From Streptomyces sp. CC208A (GTDB lineage Bacteria > Actinomycetota > Actinomycetes > Streptomycetales > Streptomycetaceae): 64,000 nt of DNA. Position 1 is the first letter of the stretch. Each line of letters opens with the position of its first letter. Below, piece after piece: positions 17,423 to 24,660 of this stretch. The stretch is taken from NCBI RefSeq assembly GCF_030010625.1, contig NZ_JASCXN010000031.1, positions 37,847-101,846 of the forward strand. Direction: 5' to 3'. Position numbers and translations under genes: made by a program. Below the pieces are notes generated by a model, which saw nothing but the letters and a program-made list of their open reading frames with translations, was not told the origin of the DNA and did not search any database.

Positions 17423-17494
17423 GCGCGGAAGTCTACGCGGGGTGACCTACCTACCGGCAGGTCGCACTGTGGCATACGCCACGTTACCGTCCGC

Positions 17495-18334
17495 CTAACG
17501 AGTGGAGTCGGCCGTGGAGCCCTTGACTCCGGCGCCGGCTCCGGCTCCGGTACGGGCCTCCTCCCGGGTGTCCTGCCCCGCTTCCGCCTGCTTCGTCCCC
17601 CGGGTCTCGGTCGCCTCCGTGGAGCGGTCCGCGGCCCGGGCCTCTTCCGCGGTCCGCTCGACCTTCTCAGGGGTGACGAAGCGGTATCCCACATTGCGGA
17701 CGGTGCCGATCAGCGACTCGTGCTCGGGGCCCAGCTTGGCGCGCAGCCGCCGGACGTGGACGTCGACCGTCCGGGTGCCGCCGAAGTAGTCGTACCCCCA
17801 CACCTCCTGGAGCAGCTGCGCCCGCGTGAAGACCCGGCCGGGGTGCTGCGCCAGGTACTTGAGGAGCTCGAACTCCTTGAAGGTCAGGTCCAGGACCCGG
17901 CCCTTCAGCTTGGCGCTGTACGTGGCCTCGTCCACCGACAGGTCGCCGTTGCGGATCTCCATCGGGGAGTCGTCCGCGACGATCTGCTGACGGCCCAGGG
18001 CGAGCCGCAGCCGCGCCTCGACCTCGGCGGGGCCCGCGGTGTCCAGGAGGACGTCGTCGATGCCCCAGTCCGCGGTGACCGCCGCCAGACCGCCCTCCGT
18101 GACCACCAGGACCAGCGGACAGCCGGGCCCGGTGGAGCGCAGCAGCTGGCAGAGGGAACGGACCTGCGGCAGGTCGCGCCGGCCGTCGACGAGGATCACG
18201 TCCGCGCCGGGGGTGTCCACGAGGGCGGGGCCCTCGGCCGGGGCGACCCGGACGTTGTGCAGCAGCAGGCCGAGGGCGGGAAGCACCTCGGTCGACGGCT
18301 GGAGAGCGTTGGTCAGGAGCAGCAGTGAACTCAT
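17495..18334 (-). CDS. glnR: Global nitrogen regulator GlnR
   Basis: OmpR-like activator/repressor of nitrogen genes (glnA, amtB, nirB and others in Streptomyces). The opening MSSLLLLTNALQPSTEVL is the signature of GlnR. The receiver is atypical, with DVILVDGRRDLPQV in place of a normal acidic pocket, which fits the phosphorylation-independent homodimer known for GlnR. The DNA-binding half contains LDLTFKEFELLKYLAQHPGR and GTRTVDVHVRRLRAKLGPEH. The 279-aa length includes a ~35-residue Ala/Glu/Thr-rich tail longer than I recall for the S. coelicolor protein. The 282-base region upstream has near-repeats (18378-18406) but no clean GlnR box. Confidence 0.95.
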   Translation of the reverse strand: MSSLLLLTNALQPSTEVLPALGLLLHNVRVAPAEGPALVDTPGADVILVDGRRDLPQVRSLCQLLRSTGPGCPLVLVVTEGGLAAVTADWGIDDVLLDTAGPAEVEARLRLALGRQQIVADDSPMEIRNGDLSVDEATYSAKLKGRVLDLTFKEFELLKYLAQHPGRVFTRAQLLQEVWGYDYFGGTRTVDVHVRRLRAKLGPEHESLIGTVRNVGYRFVTPEKVERTAEEARAADRSTEATETRGTKQAEAGQDTREEARTGAGAGAGVKGSTADSTR

Positions 18335-18616
18335 CGCGTCCCACCTGCCTGGGGGGTCGTCGGCCTCGTCGGTCGGTCGTGCTTCGTACGCTCGTGCTCC
18401 GTACGCTCGTCCATACGTCGGTTCCTCCTCGGTCCCTGCGAGGACTCCTGCGGCACTGCTCGGGCTTGCTGTGCGCTTACCGCGCTTACTGCGGGTCTCA
18501 CCTGTCGCTCTCGCGCCCTGAGAGCTTTTGTTCATCCGTCCGTAACAACAGCCGGAAAACGCAAAAGGACCCGGTGGCGACGTCGCCCGGATCCTCTGCC
18601 TAGGAGAATAGCCCAC

Positions 18617-19459
18617 ATGAGTTCCGAGGCAGAGGGCCGATTTCACATCCTGGATGTTTCCTCGCTCACTTTCGGGCCCCGGCGCGCAATGTTGCGCACG
18701 GAGGACGGCGTCCGTATCGAAGCCGTGTACGAACCCTCGTACGGGCCCTCCTCCGATGGTGCCACCGGCACGGAAACCGGCACCGCGATCGTGGTCGCCC
18801 ACGGCTTCACCGGCTCCGCCGCCCGACCCGCCGTGCGCCGCGCGGCCCAGGTCCTCGGGCGGCACGCGGCGGCCGTCGTCACCTTCTCCTTCCGCGGCCA
18901 CGGCGGCTCCGGCGGCCGCTCCACCCTCGGCGACCGCGAGGTCCTCGACCTCTCCGCCGCCGTCCGCTGGGCCCGCGACCTGGGCCACGCGCGCGTGGCG
19001 ACGGTCGGCTTCTCCATGGGCGGCTCCGTCGTCCTCCGGCAGGCCGCCCTGGCGCGCGGCACGGACACCGGACCCGACGCGGTCGCCGCCGTCTCCGCCC
19101 CCGCCCGCTGGTACTACCGGGGTACGGCCCCGATGCGCCGCCTCCACTGGATGGTCACCCGCCCGGCGGGCCGGCTCGTCGGCCGGTACGGGCTCCGCAC
19201 CCGCATCGACGCCCGCCCCTGGGACCCCGTGCCGCTCCCGCCCGTCGAGGCCGTCCCGCTGATCGCCCCCGCCCCGCTGCTCCTCGTCCACGGCGACCGG
19301 GACCCCTACTTCCCCCTCGACCACCCCCGCATGCTGGCCGCGGCCGCCACCGACGGCGCCCCGGTGGAGCTGTGGCTGGAGCCCGGCATGGGCCACGCGG
19401 AGAACGCGGCCGGCGAGGAGCTGCTCGACCGGCTCGGCGACTGGCTCACCCGCCGATAG
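18617..19459 (+). CDS. Alpha/beta hydrolase
   Basis: 280 aa. The fold's landmarks are present: oxyanion loop VVAHGFTGSAARP, nucleophile elbow VGFSMGGSVVL (Ser about 137), acid in LLLVHGDRDPYFPL and catalytic His in EPGMGHAEN. The N-terminus has no signal peptide, so it is cytoplasmic. It is divergent from glnR and followed 45 bases later by the MoaD-like gene; conserved neighbours in Streptomyces. Substrate unknown. Confidence 0.88.
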   Translation: MSSEAEGRFHILDVSSLTFGPRRAMLRTEDGVRIEAVYEPSYGPSSDGATGTETGTAIVVAHGFTGSAARPAVRRAAQVLGRHAAAVVTFSFRGHGGSGGRSTLGDREVLDLSAAVRWARDLGHARVATVGFSMGGSVVLRQAALARGTDTGPDAVAAVSAPARWYYRGTAPMRRLHWMVTRPAGRLVGRYGLRTRIDARPWDPVPLPPVEAVPLIAPAPLLLVHGDRDPYFPLDHPRMLAAAATDGAPVELWLEPGMGHAENAAGEELLDRLGDWLTRR

Positions 19460-19504
19460 CCCATCATGGGGGGCGGCGCGCACACGAACGAAGGGAGCGC
19501 CGCT

Positions 19505-19759
19505 ATGGCAGCGGGAACCATCCGCTACTGGGCCGCGGCCAAGGCCGCCGCCGGTGTCGCCGAGGAGCCGTACACCGCCGAGACCCTCGCCGAGGCCCTG
19601 GACGCGGCCCGGGCGAACCACCCGGGCGAGCTGGTCCGGGTCCTCCAGCGGTGCTCGTTCCTGGTCGACGGGGACCCGGTCGGGACCCGGAGCCATGAGA
19701 CGGTACGGCTTGCCGAGGGCGGCACGGTCGAGGTGCTCCCCCCGTTCGCAGGAGGGTGA
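19505..19759 (+). CDS. MoaD/ThiS-family sulfur carrier-like protein
   Basis: 84-aa beta-grasp protein. It begins GTIRYWAAAKAAAGV, a MoaD-like first strand, and ends VEVLPPFAGG. The terminal Gly-Gly is the residue pair that is adenylated and thiocarboxylated in MoaD/ThiS. No MoeB/ThiF or MoaE partner is adjacent, so the sulfur acceptor is unknown. The next gene starts 10 bases after the stop. Confidence 0.85.
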   Translation: MAAGTIRYWAAAKAAAGVAEEPYTAETLAEALDAARANHPGELVRVLQRCSFLVDGDPVGTRSHETVRLAEGGTVEVLPPFAGG

Positions 19760-19769
19760 ACCCCACACC

Positions 19770-20876
19770 ATGAGCAACGACCAGCAGTACGGCGGCCACG
19801 GCGGGCAGCCGTACGACCCGCCGGCGTACGACCCGAACGCGTACGACCCCTCGGTCACCCAGACCTGGGAGGGCCAGACCTGGGACACCACGTACCAGCC
19901 CGCGGTCCAGCCCAGGGAGCAGCCGCAGGCGTACGGGTACGAGTACGCGGCCGCCCAGCAGCAGCCGTACGCCCCGGAGCAGTACTCCCAGCCCCAGGCG
20001 TACCCGCGGCCCCAGGCGTACGCCCAGGATCCCTACCCGCGGCCCCAGCCGCCCGCCGTCGAGCCCGAGCCCGATCCCGGCCCCGCGTACTCCTCGCCGA
20101 CCACCTCCGGGAACACCCGGATCACCGACGCCCAGCGCGCGCGTGCCGAGGGCCGGTCGCCGATCATCGAGCCCGGGATGCGGCCCGCCGCGCTGACGGC
20201 CGTCCTCGGACTGCTGCTCGCCGGCGGCGCCGCCCTCGGCTCGTACGGGCTCCTCCTGCCGCTGGTCGCGCTCCAGGGGCTGACCGCCGCCGGCTGGTTC
20301 CGGCTCAACGGCATGTGGCCCGCCCGGCAGGGCATCGCGCTCGCCTTCCTCGGCGGGCTCGTCGCCGACGCCGCCCTGCTGGCCACCGGCCGCGAGCACA
20401 CGGCCCCCGCGATCCTCGGCACGCTCGGCGTGTGGGTCCTGCTCTGCCTCGTCCTCCAGCTGCGCAGCCACGCGGACCCCGACGAGCGCATGTACGGCCT
20501 GATGGCGACCGTCGCCTCGGCGGCGCTCACCGTCCTCGCCGCCGGGCACCTCGGCGCCGAGCCGGACGCGGTCGTGGCCGGTGCGGCGGCGGTGGCCGCG
20601 GCCGTCCTCGCCCGCGCGCTCCCGCTGCCCGGTCCGGTCTCGCTGGTCGTCTCGCTGCTCGCCGCCGCGGGCGCGGGCATCGCCGCCGGCGCCCTCACCG
20701 GCATGGGCGCCTCCGGGGCGCTGCTCGGCCTCGCCTCGGGCGTCTGCGCCCTCGTGGGCCTGCGGGCGGCCAGTTACGACTACCCGTCCCGGTTCGTGCA
20801 CATGACGGCCGGCGTGGCCCTGCCGCTGACGGCCGCCGCGCCCGCCGTGTACCTGCTCGGCCGGGCTCTGGTCTGA
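19770..20876 (+). CDS. Membrane protein with Tyr/Gln/Pro-rich N-terminus
   Basis: 368 aa. The first ~135 residues are low complexity, rich in Tyr, Gln and Pro (YDPPAYDPNAYDPS, YAPEQYSQPQAYPRPQAYA). A C-terminal region of about eight transmembrane helices begins near residue 138. No enzymatic motif is seen. It follows the MoaD-like gene closely, and its transcript ends at the strong hairpin 31 bases later. Conserved in Streptomyces as a hypothetical protein. Confidence 0.8.
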   Translation: MSNDQQYGGHGGQPYDPPAYDPNAYDPSVTQTWEGQTWDTTYQPAVQPREQPQAYGYEYAAAQQQPYAPEQYSQPQAYPRPQAYAQDPYPRPQPPAVEPEPDPGPAYSSPTTSGNTRITDAQRARAEGRSPIIEPGMRPAALTAVLGLLLAGGAALGSYGLLLPLVALQGLTAAGWFRLNGMWPARQGIALAFLGGLVADAALLATGREHTAPAILGTLGVWVLLCLVLQLRSHADPDERMYGLMATVASAALTVLAAGHLGAEPDAVVAGAAAVAAAVLARALPLPGPVSLVVSLLAAAGAGIAAGALTGMGASGALLGLASGVCALVGLRAASYDYPSRFVHMTAGVALPLTAAAPAVYLLGRALV

Positions 20877-20906
20877 GCGGCCCGGCCGCCCGCCCGGGAA
20901 CCGTCC

Positions 20907-20943
20907 GGCCCCCTGGCACGTCGATCTTTCGTGCCAGGGGGCC
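20907..20943 (+). terminator. Terminator after the hydrolase/MoaD operon
   Basis: Perfect 14-base stem GGCCCCCTGGCACG / CGTGCCAGGGGGCC with a nine-base loop, downstream of the membrane-protein stop and 62 bases before the next gene. Confidence 0.8.
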
Positions 20944-21004
20944 GGCACGCATCACGACGGCACCGACGGCACCGACGACACGGGTTACGGGGGAAGAGAC
21001 GGCC

Positions 21005-21691
21005 ATGCGAGCACTGCGGATCCTGCTGGTGGTGGCCGTCGTGCTGGGCGGACTCCTGGTGGGCGCCGACCGCCTGGCCGCCGCCTGGGCGGAGTCGGAG
21101 GTGGCGGGCCGCGCCTCGCTCGCGGGCGGGAAGACCGAGTCCGTCGAGGTCGACATCAAGGGCTTCCCCTTCCTCACCCAGGCCGCCGACAAGCGTTTCG
21201 GCGAGGTCGAGGTGGTCGCGAAGGGCGTCCGCACCCAGGCCGGCGGCAAGCCCGTACGGATCGGCGAGCTCGCCCTCGACCTGCGGGACGTGACCGTGAC
21301 CGGCGACTGGGACCGGTTCCGGGCCGGTTCGGCGGACGGGACGGCGCTCATCACGTACGCGGACCTCGTCGAGGCATCCCAGCGGGCCACCGCCATGGAG
21401 TACGACAGCCCCGGCAAGGTGAGGGTGACGGGCAGCGTCCAGGTCCTGGGCCGCACGATGACCCGTACGGTCGTGTCCTCGGTCACGCTGGTGCGCGGCG
21501 ACACCCTCAAGGTCCGCGCCGACGAGGTGCCCGGCGAGGGCATCCCCCTTTTGGAGGACCTCGTCCGGGAGCGCACCGACTTCGAGCGCCCGCTCGGCCG
21601 CGTCGCCGGCATGCGGGTGGTGCGGGTGGAGCCGCGTCCCGAGGGGCTGGCGGTGACGGTGACCGGTCGGGACGTCGCCATAGCGGGCTGA
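21005..21691 (+). CDS. LmeA-like DUF2993 lipid-binding protein
   Basis: 228 aa. An N-terminal hydrophobic segment (LRILLVVAVVLGGLLVGAD) acts as signal or anchor, followed by the DUF2993 fold: ESVEVDIKGFPFLTQAAD, GEVEVVAKGVRT, ELALDLRDVTV. Mycobacterial LmeA, from the same family, supports mannan elongation of lipomannan and binds phospholipid (known). The streptomycete role is unstudied. It lies just before the sulfurtransferase leader region and is conserved in this place. Confidence 0.82.
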   Translation: MRALRILLVVAVVLGGLLVGADRLAAAWAESEVAGRASLAGGKTESVEVDIKGFPFLTQAADKRFGEVEVVAKGVRTQAGGKPVRIGELALDLRDVTVTGDWDRFRAGSADGTALITYADLVEASQRATAMEYDSPGKVRVTGSVQVLGRTMTRTVVSSVTLVRGDTLKVRADEVPGEGIPLLEDLVRERTDFERPLGRVAGMRVVRVEPRPEGLAVTVTGRDVAIAG

Positions 21692-21875
21692 AACGGACCC
21701 GTTTTCACATACTGAGACGGCGTCGTCCGGTCCGCAGAAGTACCAGGGGAACGGCCGTCCGCAAGGGCGGCGGGCGCCGCTCCGACCCCTCTCCGATCTC
21801 ACTCTCCGGATGATTGCGTCTCACCATACGACACGCCGGTGACACGGCCGCCTGTCCGTCCCTACGATCGACCGC

Positions 21876-21956
21876 ATGAAGCGACAGGCGGAACTCACGA
21901 AGCGGCGGGCAGTAGACCTGTGCCGCATCGCCGCCATGCTCTGTCGCTCCGTCTGA
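21876..21956 (+). CDS. Cysteine-containing leader peptide upstream of the sulfurtransferase
   Basis: A 26-residue ORF reading MKRQAELTKRRAVDLC then RIAAMLCRSV, ending TGA. It matches the short leader peptides seen upstream of sulfur-assimilation genes in Streptomyces, which carry Cys codons near the end. The main gene starts 162 bases downstream with GGAGGA. The likely role is cysteine-responsive attenuation: ribosome stalling at the two Cys codons when Cys-tRNA is scarce would change folding of the following leader. That mechanism is inferred, not shown. Confidence 0.75.
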   Translation: MKRQAELTKRRAVDLCRIAAMLCRSV

Positions 21957-22118
21957 GCGGGACGCGCTCCGCGCCCGTATTCCCCACGGCCCGCCGACCC
22001 CAGGTCGGGAGCCGCACCGCGCAGCACCACGCCGTCGGGCGCCCGCGCCCCGACGCGTACCCGCACGCAGCACCACCCCGCACCACACCGCCGCACACTG
22101 CCCCGGAGGAGAAACAGC

Positions 22119-22964
22119 ATGGCTCGCAGCGACGTACTGGTCGACGCCGACTGGGTCGAGGCCAACCTCGACAACCCGGCCGTCGCGATCGTCGAGGTCG
22201 ACGAGGACACCGCCGCCTACGACAAGAACCACATCAGGAACGCGATCCGGATCGACTGGACCAAGGACCTCCAGGACCCGGTCCGCCGCGACTTCATCGA
22301 CCAGGAGGGCTTCGAGAAGCTCCTCTCCGCCAAGGGCATCGCCAACGACACCACGGTCGTCCTCTACGGCGGCAACAACAACTGGTTCGCCTCGTACGCC
22401 TACTGGTACTTCAAGCTCTACGGCCACCAGGACGTCAAGCTCCTCGACGGCGGCCGCAAGAAGTGGGAGCTCGACTCCCGCGACCTGGTCGACGGCTCCG
22501 AGGTCCCGAACCGCCCGGCCACCGAGTACAAGGCCCAGGCCCAGGACGTCTCCATCCGCGCCTTCCGCGACGACGTCGTGGCCGCGATCGGCACCCGGAA
22601 CCTGGTCGACGTCCGCTCGCCCGACGAGTTCTCCGGCAAGCTGCTCGCCCCCGCCCACCTCCCGCAGGAGCAGTCGCAGCGCCCGGGCCACGTCCCGACC
22701 GCCCGCAACATCCCGTGGTCGAAGAACGCCAACGACGACGGCACCTTCAAGTCGGACGAGGAGCTCAAGGCCCTCTACGAGGCCGAGCAGGTCGACCTGG
22801 CGAAGGACACCGTCGCCTACTGCCGCATCGGCGAGCGCTCCGCCCTCACCTGGTTCGTCCTGCACGAGCTGCTCGAGGTCCCGAACGTCAAGAACTACGA
22901 CGGCTCGTGGACCGAGTACGGCTCCCTCGTGGGCGTGCCGATCGAGCTCGGCGCCAACAAGTAA
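22119..22964 (+). CDS. Thiosulfate sulfurtransferase (rhodanese, CysA-type)
   Basis: 281 aa, two rhodanese domains. It transfers sulfane sulfur from thiosulfate to cyanide or another thiophilic acceptor. The N-terminal inactive domain contains VEVDEDTAAYDKNHIRNAI and VVLYGGNNNWFASYAYWYF. The C-terminal domain carries LVDVRSPDEFSGK and the active-site loop YCRIGERSALTWFVL with the catalytic Cys (about residue 233). AGGAGAAACAGC precedes the ATG. It is followed 47 bases later by the DUF1416 gene, an invariant pair in actinomycetes. Confidence 0.95.
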   Translation: MARSDVLVDADWVEANLDNPAVAIVEVDEDTAAYDKNHIRNAIRIDWTKDLQDPVRRDFIDQEGFEKLLSAKGIANDTTVVLYGGNNNWFASYAYWYFKLYGHQDVKLLDGGRKKWELDSRDLVDGSEVPNRPATEYKAQAQDVSIRAFRDDVVAAIGTRNLVDVRSPDEFSGKLLAPAHLPQEQSQRPGHVPTARNIPWSKNANDDGTFKSDEELKALYEAEQVDLAKDTVAYCRIGERSALTWFVLHELLEVPNVKNYDGSWTEYGSLVGVPIELGANK

Positions 22965-23011
22965 GACCGGGTCGCGCGACCTTCCCTCCCCTCTAGGACA
23001 GGACAGAGAAC

Positions 23012-23302
23012 ATGTGTGGAGCTCCGATCGGCGGCCCCGACGTCAGCACGCTCAAGCCGGGTGAGACGGCCATCCAGGGCCAGGTGACCAAGGACGGCGA
23101 GCCCGTCACCGGTTACGTCCGCCTCCTGGACGCCTCCGGCGAGTTCACGGCCGAGGTCCCCACCTCCGCCACCGGCCAGTTCCGCTTCTACGCGGCCACC
23201 GGCGAGTGGACCCTCCGGGCCCTCGTCCCCGGCGCCCAGGCCGACCGCAAGGTCGTCGTCACGGAGACGGGCAGCCTGACGGACGTCGCCATCGCGGTGT
23301 AG
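23012..23302 (+). CDS. DUF1416 protein partner of the sulfurtransferase
   Basis: 96 aa, beyond the start MCGAPIGGPDVSTL, a beta-sandwich-like sequence (AIQGQVTKDGEPVTGYVRLL, TGQFRFYAATGEWTLRALV). The invariant N-terminal Cys at residue 2 is notable and could carry persulfide from the upstream rhodanese (inference). The pair is operonic, with GACAGGACAGAG before the ATG. Function unknown. Confidence 0.85.
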   Translation: MCGAPIGGPDVSTLKPGETAIQGQVTKDGEPVTGYVRLLDASGEFTAEVPTSATGQFRFYAATGEWTLRALVPGAQADRKVVVTETGSLTDVAIAV

Positions 23303-23322
23303 TCCGCGTAGACACGGACCGG

Positions 23323-23386
23323 CCGAAGGGCCGTGCCTCCTGGGGGGTTGGACGCCATCACCAGGACTTGAGGCACGGCCCTTCGG
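23323..23386 (+). terminator. Terminator after the sulfurtransferase operon
   Basis: Perfect 17-base stem (23323-23339 with 23370-23386) with CCTGG/CCAGG closing pairs inside the loop. It lies 20 bases past the DUF1416 stop and ends 37 bases before the next gene. Confidence 0.75.
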
Positions 23387-23423
23387 TCTGCCCGCGCGCG
23401 GGCGCCGGTCGTACGCTGAAGGT

Positions 23424-23687
23424 GTGTACGCACGGCGTCGGCGCGTCTACTTCTGGATGATGGGTGCCTGCCTGGTCCTCTTCGTGGGTGCCTGGGCGGT
23501 CGTGCGGCTGTTCTCCATGCCGGTCGCCATCGGCATGTGCGTCGTCGCCATGGTCATACCGCCGGTCGCCGCGATGATCGCGAACCGGCGCGGGCCCGAG
23601 GACCGCTGGTGGGACGACCCCTCGGGGGACCCGCAGTCGGACGAGTGGTGGGACGAGCTCGACGGCAAGAAGCGCCGGGACCGGTAG
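23424..23687 (+). CDS. DUF3099 small membrane protein
   Basis: 87 aa with two transmembrane helices (YFWMMGACLVLFVGAWAVV and VAIGMCVVAMVIPPVAAMI) and an acidic, Trp-rich tail (EDRWWDDPSGDPQSDEWWDE), the DUF3099 pattern. The GTG start has TACGCT six bases upstream, predicting a leaderless mRNA. Function unknown; conserved next to the sulfur genes. Confidence 0.85.
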   Translation: MYARRRRVYFWMMGACLVLFVGAWAVVRLFSMPVAIGMCVVAMVIPPVAAMIANRRGPEDRWWDDPSGDPQSDEWWDELDGKKRRDR

Positions 23688-23710
23688 GACCGGTGGTCGG
23701 GCTCAGTAGC

Positions 23711-24073
23711 TCAGTACACGAGCGCCTGCGTCCCGTCGGCCATCGCCTCCTGGACGAACACCTGGGCGCCGGCGATGCGGACGCCGTCCAGGACGTCCTT
23801 CTCGGTGATCTCGCGGCGGGCCGCGCACTGGGTGCACAGGGTGATCCGGCCGGCCGCCAGGATCGAGTCGATCAGCTCCGGCAGCGGCGCGGCGTGCGGC
23901 AGTCCGAACTCGGCCGCCCGGCCCGGGAGGGCGAACCACGAGGACTCGCCGGTCAGCCACAGTGACACCTCGACGCCGCTCGCGACGGCGACGGCGGCCA
24001 CGGTGAAGGCCTGGGAGCAGCGTTCGGGGGCGTCGGCCCCGGCGGTCACCTTGATCACGAGCTTCTTCGCCAT
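23711..24073 (-). CDS. DsrE/DsrF-like protein
   Basis: 120 aa. It begins KKLVIKVTAGADAPERCSQAF, the phosphate-loop-like turn of DsrE-family proteins, and has a conserved ITLCTQCAARREI motif with two Cys that may handle sulfur. Members act in sulfur relay or as peroxiredoxin-like proteins; this one is uncharacterised. It faces the DUF3099 gene convergently and fits the sulfur-related neighbourhood. Confidence 0.82.
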   Translation of the reverse strand: MAKKLVIKVTAGADAPERCSQAFTVAAVAVASGVEVSLWLTGESSWFALPGRAAEFGLPHAAPLPELIDSILAAGRITLCTQCAARREITEKDVLDGVRIAGAQVFVQEAMADGTQALVY

Positions 24074-24163
24074 ATACCGAACTGTAATGCGAAGCCATGC
24101 AACCTCATGCATACCCCACGGGTCAGGTGAGTGCGCGGATGAACGGAATCCGCGATTCACATC

Positions 24164-24660
24164 TTGTGGGGGGCCAGCTTTGGAAGCTGCAGAAGCGGCG
24201 GAATCCGCCCAGAACGTTCCGCTCCCGGCCCTCAACCAGCCGGGCCTCGCCTACCCCGCGAAGCCGCTCCCGAAGGGCCAGGAGCCCGACCCGCTCCCGG
24301 CCGCCGAGGACGCCCAGGCCAAGACGGACGGCAATCTGCGCAAGCTGCTCCTGCCGTGCCCGGCCGGGGCTCGCGACAGCGAGGTCGGGCCGAGGGACGG
24401 CTGGTGCAACCTCGCCTCGTAGGCGCAGAACTTCAAGGACGAGAGCCACCTGCGGCGGATCGCCCTTTCCGCGGCTGGGAGTCCGGCGAGAACCGCACCA
24501 CGCTCACTCGGCTCGTCCAGTTCGCCCCAGCGACGAGCTCGGCGCCGTGGAGCACACTCGGGGCCAGCCCGGCTACACGGACGGGGAGGAGCACGCGGAC
24601 AATCTGGGCGACGCGATCAAGGGCAGCCACAACGGCCGCTACTACCTCTACCGTTCTTGG
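24164..24660 (+). pseudogene. Decayed secreted-protein gene, 5' part (interrupted by IS)
   Basis: Coding signal moves through three frames. ALNQPGLAYPAKPLPKGQEP to DGWCNLAS ends at a TAG (24420-24422) and continues as AQNFKDESHLRRIAL. Next comes WESGENRTTLTRLVQFAP in another frame, then YTDGEEHADNLGDAIKGSHN and GRYYLYRSW in the third. At least two frameshifts and one stop are present before the IS. The start and any signal peptide are not recognisable. The product was a hypothetical protein, probably exported, judging by the linker-like sequence. The 3' remainder lies beyond the IS at 26513. Confidence 0.65.

Noticed and set aside
18542..18560. GTAAC followed by GGAAAAC upstream of glnR as a GlnR box
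   Set aside because: Spacing and second half do not match GTnAC-n6-GAAAC well enough to claim autoregulation.
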